Shown piece by piece: positions 60,331 through 64,000 of a stretch of 64,000 nucleotides of DNA. The stretch is from Trametopsis cervina (lineage: Eukaryota; Basidiomycota; Agaricomycetes; Polyporales; Irpicaceae): the NCBI GenBank assembly GCA_022385755.1, contig MU278392.1, positions 36,903 to 100,902 on the forward strand, written 5' to 3'. Under the pieces are notes generated by a model, which did no database searches, was not told the DNA's origin, and was given only the letters and a program-made list of their open reading frames with translations. Both the position numbers and the translations under genes were made by a program. Numbering within the stretch: position 1 is the first letter of the stretch; every line of letters begins with the position of its first letter.

Positions 60331-61524
60331 GCGCGTCAGTGGGCGAGGGATAGCGTTGCGGGAAGCGCGTGTTGTGCGCAGAGCTGAGTGATCGAGGGAG
60401 AGGCGTCCTATGCGGGGGAGCGACAAGACATATCGACAGGCACAAATGAGGGACACGCGAGATTGGCGGGCGAGTGGGCGAGTCCGATTCGCGCGGTGGA
60501 TGCGGGGGACGAGCAAGTTGGCGGACGGTGGCATGTACTGTGGCACAACGAGCGTGGGCAGAGAACGCGAGAGTGACGCGGGGATTCGGGTGAGTGATGC
60601 ATGGGCAGCAAGGGGCGACGGCGAGAGAGAAGTCGAAGGGAGCACATTGATATTCTTTGCGCGGAAGAGGGTGTCGAAGACGAGTCCAGCGTCAGGAAGA
60701 GTCTTGAGAGGTGGCGGGGACCTCTCTTAACGTAGCGAGATGGCGCCTGAATTTGCGACAGCTTGGAAGGACACTTCATAGTCCTAATGAGCAGCAAATC
60801 TCACGGCCAGCGGTGTGTACTCACGAAAACCCAGATCTGCTCTGCCTCCTTTGGCATGCCCTGTTTGACTGCTGCCGCTCGACGTTGTGAGGGGTTGCAG
60901 AGATCAGAACGCAAGGGCTAGCAGCCGTGAGTCCGCGAGTTTGGTTGACGTCGTTCTCCTCGCCCTCGTCACTGTTGCTAAAGGTACGAGTTGACTTGAA
61001 AGAGGGTCGCGCAAAGCAATTGCGCCGAGATCACATGACTGAGCGCCTGATATGCGACTCAGATGAGGGCAACTTGTGAAACTTGCGCCTGCGCTACGTT
61101 TATGTGGCACTTCTCACTTATATCCCGCCATCTAACTCTCTCTGTACCCTCACCTTACGACCACCACCCGTCAAGCTTGATGACGCCGGTATGACGGGGA
61201 GTGCGCTCGGTCCTCTGTTATCCTCTCCTCCATCACTTCTTACCGCCAATCCGAGGAGGAAGAACTCAACCCAGGTGAATGTCAGTATGGTAGAGTGCTG
61301 TGACGACGCCGTTATGCACAGGCGTTTTGATGCCTTCGACGCTGTGCTAACGTGTGGTCTCAGCTGCCTCATCTGACCGCATAAGGCTATCATAAGGATG
61401 AGTGCATTAAAGGCGCGCGTTACGGTGATCCATCCATTGTGCGGTGCGACTCGTCCCCTTGCTATATTTGAATTCTAACCTTCACAGGCATCTGTATCAC
61501 CATTGGCAGTGTCATGGTTATACG
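60331..61524. other. Intergenic stretch left of the LTR element
   Basis: About 1.2 kb. GC-rich at its start, like the neighbouring repeat, then of ordinary composition. No supported gene. Confidence 0.45.
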
Positions 61525-62231
61525 TGTAGCGCCCAATTTATTCGATTCTCTTTCTTTATTTTGGCGCATCCTACACGTCTTCGCGATCACGTGACTCGTC
61601 GACACGGTCTCATGACCTGCACGATCACATGACATGCACATGCACGCGCACTCGCGCTCCCCACTCGGCCCGGACTGGTAGCGACATCACCGGCCCTGTG
61701 ACTCCGCACGGCTTCCGGATCCTTCCGGAACCTCGGACTCTTCTCTTCCCCGACCCATCGGACTCCCGGTCCATCGGTCTATGACTCAGGCTCGGCACTT
61801 AGTAATTACGCCCGAAGTGGCACCATTCCTATTGTCCCCCTTCGTCATTGTCCTCCTCTATTGTTCCGCTCTATTGTCTTCTTCCCTTTGTCTCTTTCTA
61901 TTGTCGCGTCACGCTATTGTTCTATTGTCTCGTCTGCCCTACCCTAAAGTGGTCCGTGCGCAGACTCCAGTAGTATATATACCTGGCCTTCATCGCTCCT
62001 AGCCCTCATCTCGACCTTTTGGTCTTTACTGGGCTAGGTAAGCCGTTAGTTACTTTGTATTGTATATTTCCTTACTAAATATGATTTGGTCTTTACTGGG
62101 CTAGCGTGCGCACAGCTTGCCAGCTGTTTTCCTTGAGTAAAGGACTTACACCAATCGGTGTCTTGAGTTTAGAGTTGATCCCTGAACGTCACGTGACCTA
62201 GTCTCCGTGACATTAGGTCGAGATCTCTACA
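61525..62231 (+). repeat. 5' long terminal repeat
   Basis: It starts TGTAGCGCCC and ends GATCTCTACA. The ends TGTAG and CTACA are exact inverted repeats, as expected for an LTR. A TATATATA element at 61974-61981 is a candidate promoter. An exact 20-bp direct repeat occurs inside at 62018-62037 and 62085-62104. The second LTR is outside the window, so the limits come from the terminal inverted repeat and the position before the ORFs. A primer-binding site beginning at 62232 could not be matched to a tRNA. Confidence 0.65.
62018..62104 (+). repeat. 20-bp direct repeat inside the LTR
   Basis: Two identical 20-bp copies (starting TTTGGTCTTTACTGG) at 62018 and 62085, spaced 67 bp. The first is followed by GTAAGC, the second by CGTGCG. 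They lie downstream of the TATA element, so they may be in the R/U5 region. Confidence 0.7.
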
Positions 62232-62306
62232 GGCCTGGTGGCTAGTTTTCGGGCTCCCCCGCCTGCTTTAAAAAGTTTATTCCACTTTCCAAATCACAAC
62301 GCCAAT

Positions 62307-63135
62307 AGTAAGCACAACCTCTCCCTATTGGGAAGGCCGCTGAAAGCATTGGTGCTTTGCTAACGCTTGGCTCTGCATAGTGCCCAAGGCGTCTTCTTCG
62401 AAGTCGAAAGACCTTCGCAAGGATCTCCCTCCTGCCTCTGTTCCACGAGTACGGAACAAGCTCCCACAATCTTTCTTTGACGCGCTCAAAGAAAAACGAC
62501 AAGCCGGTTCTCCCCATCGGTTTACCAACTCCGACGTACGCGCTATCGTCGACTTCGTCTCCACACCCCCGGAACGAGTCCATCGCCCCGTCCTCACCGA
62601 AGAACGCCTTCGTCAAGACCGTGAAGCTCTCGACAAGGCTTACGAACAATTCCGTCGCGAGAAAGCCGACCTCGAGCGAGAACGCGCAGCGCTTCCTCCG
62701 AAGCCCCATCTCCTCGAACGCCTCTCCGACGTCGCCTCCGCCAACGCTCGTAAAGCCGCGGCAACCCTCTCCGCCCCGAAGCCGATCTTAATCGACTTCA
62801 ACAAGAAAACGAACGAGGATCTAGCTAAGCTCCTAGGTCCCCGCTTCGAAGCCGTTCAAAGGCGCTTGCAACCTCTCTTCAACTGTGAAAAGAGATACAA
62901 GCTTGCCCCAGACCTGAAACAGGGTTTTGAGCGTGTGGTACACCTGGTAGACGATCTCTATCAGGCGCTTGAGCTCCGACTGGAAGGCTGGTCGCTTCAG
63001 GACAAGAAAGTCCTTGAACGCTGCTTCCTGCTTTTGAAGGGTTACTCCTTCACCCCGCTTCGACCCCAGTACGAGAAGCACGTTCGCTTCGTTGTAGAGG
63101 AGTTTGGTACACCTTTGTTTACTATCAAACATTAG
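62307..63135 (+). CDS. Retrotransposon first ORF, charged coiled-coil protein with splice-made start codon
   Basis: The frame has no upstream ATG; it begins after GCATAG as TG CCC AAG. An intron at 62308-62380 has a GTAAGC donor, a GCTAAC branch site and a CATAG acceptor. Removing it joins A (62307) to TG (62381-62382), making ATG in frame with the ORF. The protein would be 251 residues, beginning MPKASSSKSKDLRKDL. It has a helical charged segment (LRQDREALDKAYEQFRREKA) and ends FGTPLFTIKH. No known domain is recognised. The reading is inference from splice signals. Confidence 0.55.
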
Positions 63136-63479
63136 AAATAGTAGAATAAAAAGTGGCTTCCCGCATCTGGTCGCACTCTGACGCTGCGCACTTCGTATTC
63201 TCTGACGGAGACGACGTCTGGGCTACCCAAGACGATCAAGGCAGAACCAACTTCTTTCCTTGTGACGAACAACCGTGCCCATATCGACACAACAATCCCG
63301 AGCACCCGGACATCAGCGAAGTCCTCCGTCTCTTCCCGAGTGAAGTACAGCGCATCCCATTCGTCATCAATTCCCCGAGATTCGAGACCTTCCTGAACGT
63401 ACTCCGGTCTCAACCGCACACGCCCAGAGCAGTCTCTCCTCCTCCACTAGCGTCCGATCTTCCTCCGGTCTCCCCCGTC

Positions 63480-64000
63480 ATGGCTGCCGCCCTCACCCCT
63501 GATCAACTCCTTCGGGCCCTGGCCACCCTTACCGACACGGTCAACAACCTGACCACCAATGTGACCAACCTCACAACTCAGGTCACGTCCTTAACAACCC
63601 ATGTCGAAACACTCTCCGCAACTGCCCCGGTGGTTGCCCCGGCCTCGTCCTCTCGTCGAGAGGGTGTTGTAAAACGTCCTGACACCTATGACGGCGAAGG
63701 GATGGACGCATCACGTATCTATCGAACCAACTTCCAGGTATGGCTTATCGATAATGTGGATCGGTTCACGGAGCGAAACCCGGACGGCTCTCTGAAAAAG
63801 GAAGCGGATGGAAAGCCTGTCATTCAGAATACCAAACGGATGGCATCCTTCATGTCCTTCCTCACCGGCAAAGCAGCCAGCTGGGCCCGTCCGCATCTGG
63901 AAATACTCGGTCAAGGTGAACACGTCTTCGACAACGACTGGGACAAATTCCTCGAAAACTACAAGGCGAACTTCGAGCCCTTGAACGAGGAACAGGAAGC
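63480..64000 (+). CDS. Retrotransposon gag-like protein, partial (3' end beyond window)
   Basis: From the first ATG at 63480 the frame stays open to the window end (173 codons). It starts MAAALTPDQLLRALATLTD, then a heptad-like NLTTNVTNLTTQVTSLTTHV coiled coil. Next come VVKRPDTYDGEGMDASRIYR and FMSFLTGKAASWARPHLE, typical of the retrotransposon gag (capsid-like) domain. The same frame is open upstream to 63150 without an ATG, so a non-AUG, spliced or readthrough start that includes those residues is possible. Confidence 0.75.
   Translation, partial: MAAALTPDQLLRALATLTDTVNNLTTNVTNLTTQVTSLTTHVETLSATAPVVAPASSSRREGVVKRPDTYDGEGMDASRIYRTNFQVWLIDNVDRFTERNPDGSLKKEADGKPVIQNTKRMASFMSFLTGKAASWARPHLEILGQGEHVFDNDWDKFLENYKANFEPLNEEQE

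Larger units (their letters stand above)
61525..64000 (+). mobile_element. LTR retrotransposon, 5' part (Ty3/Gypsy-like), cut by window end
   Basis: A 707-bp LTR-like block is followed by a short leader, a spliced coiled-coil ORF and a gag-like ORF that runs off the window. No protease, reverse transcriptase or integrase is within the window, so the Ty3/Gypsy label rests on the gag-like protein and is inference. The pol genes and the 3' LTR should lie just beyond 64000. Confidence 0.75.

Noticed and set aside
57877..60645. Long minus-strand ORFs of 345, 423 and 244 codons in the GC-rich repeat
   Set aside because: Several frames are open at once, composition is Arg/Pro/Ser/His-rich as expected from GC-rich DNA, and protein sequence is not kept between repeat units.
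62242..62709. 155-codon minus-strand ORF in the LTR element
   Set aside because: Antisense to the element's first ORF and leader; no domain.

Overview
The window looks like nuclear DNA of a filamentous basidiomycete, most likely an Agaricomycete. Genes are broken by many GT-AG introns of about 50-75 nt. The housekeeping genes are typical fungal ones. The accessory part carries families common in mushroom-forming fungi: DUF6534 membrane proteins, AOX-type GMC oxidoreductases, a Plavaka-type transposase and an LTR retrotransposon. No name searches could be run; identities come from reading the translations, and exon joins were checked by reading frame where stated.

Region 1 (1-21.9 kb) is a housekeeping block: a GET5/UBL4-like gene (-), the complex I subunit NDUFS5 (+, first exon only 6 nt), a 952-residue proline-rich protein with an acidic ISDDED-type motif at each end (+), a small basidiomycete protein (-), the TFIIE alpha subunit (+), trehalose-6-phosphate phosphatase TPS2 (-, 13 exons), a three-RRM RS/RGG RNA-binding protein (+) and a small secreted glycine-rich protein (+).

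Region 2 (21.9-53.3 kb) is the most striking part. Eleven apparently intact genes from only four families are interleaved: two paralogous cytochrome P450s, four paralogous 2-oxoglutarate/Fe(II) dioxygenases (three of them a direct tandem array), three paralogous AOX-type GMC alcohol oxidases and two paralogous DUF6534 membrane proteins. Between them lie the remains of a third P450 and possibly of an ABC transporter. No terpene synthase, polyketide synthase, NRPS, prenyltransferase or similar backbone enzyme is visible. Nine of the eleven genes have a TATA-like element, mostly 65-83 bp upstream of the start codon, and all three GMC genes share an 11-nt microexon. I infer a locally amplified oxidative (tailoring, detoxification or catabolic) cluster whose substrate cannot be named from sequence.

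Region 3 (53.3-64 kb) is repeat-rich. It holds a 22-bp perfect palindrome, a multi-exon Plavaka-type DNA transposon gene with an AT-rich middle, a GC-rich degenerate direct repeat of about 1 kb (roughly 2.4 units), and the 5' part of an LTR retrotransposon: a 707-bp LTR with TGTAG...CTACA ends, a coiled-coil ORF whose start codon appears to be made by splicing, and the start of gag, cut by the window end.
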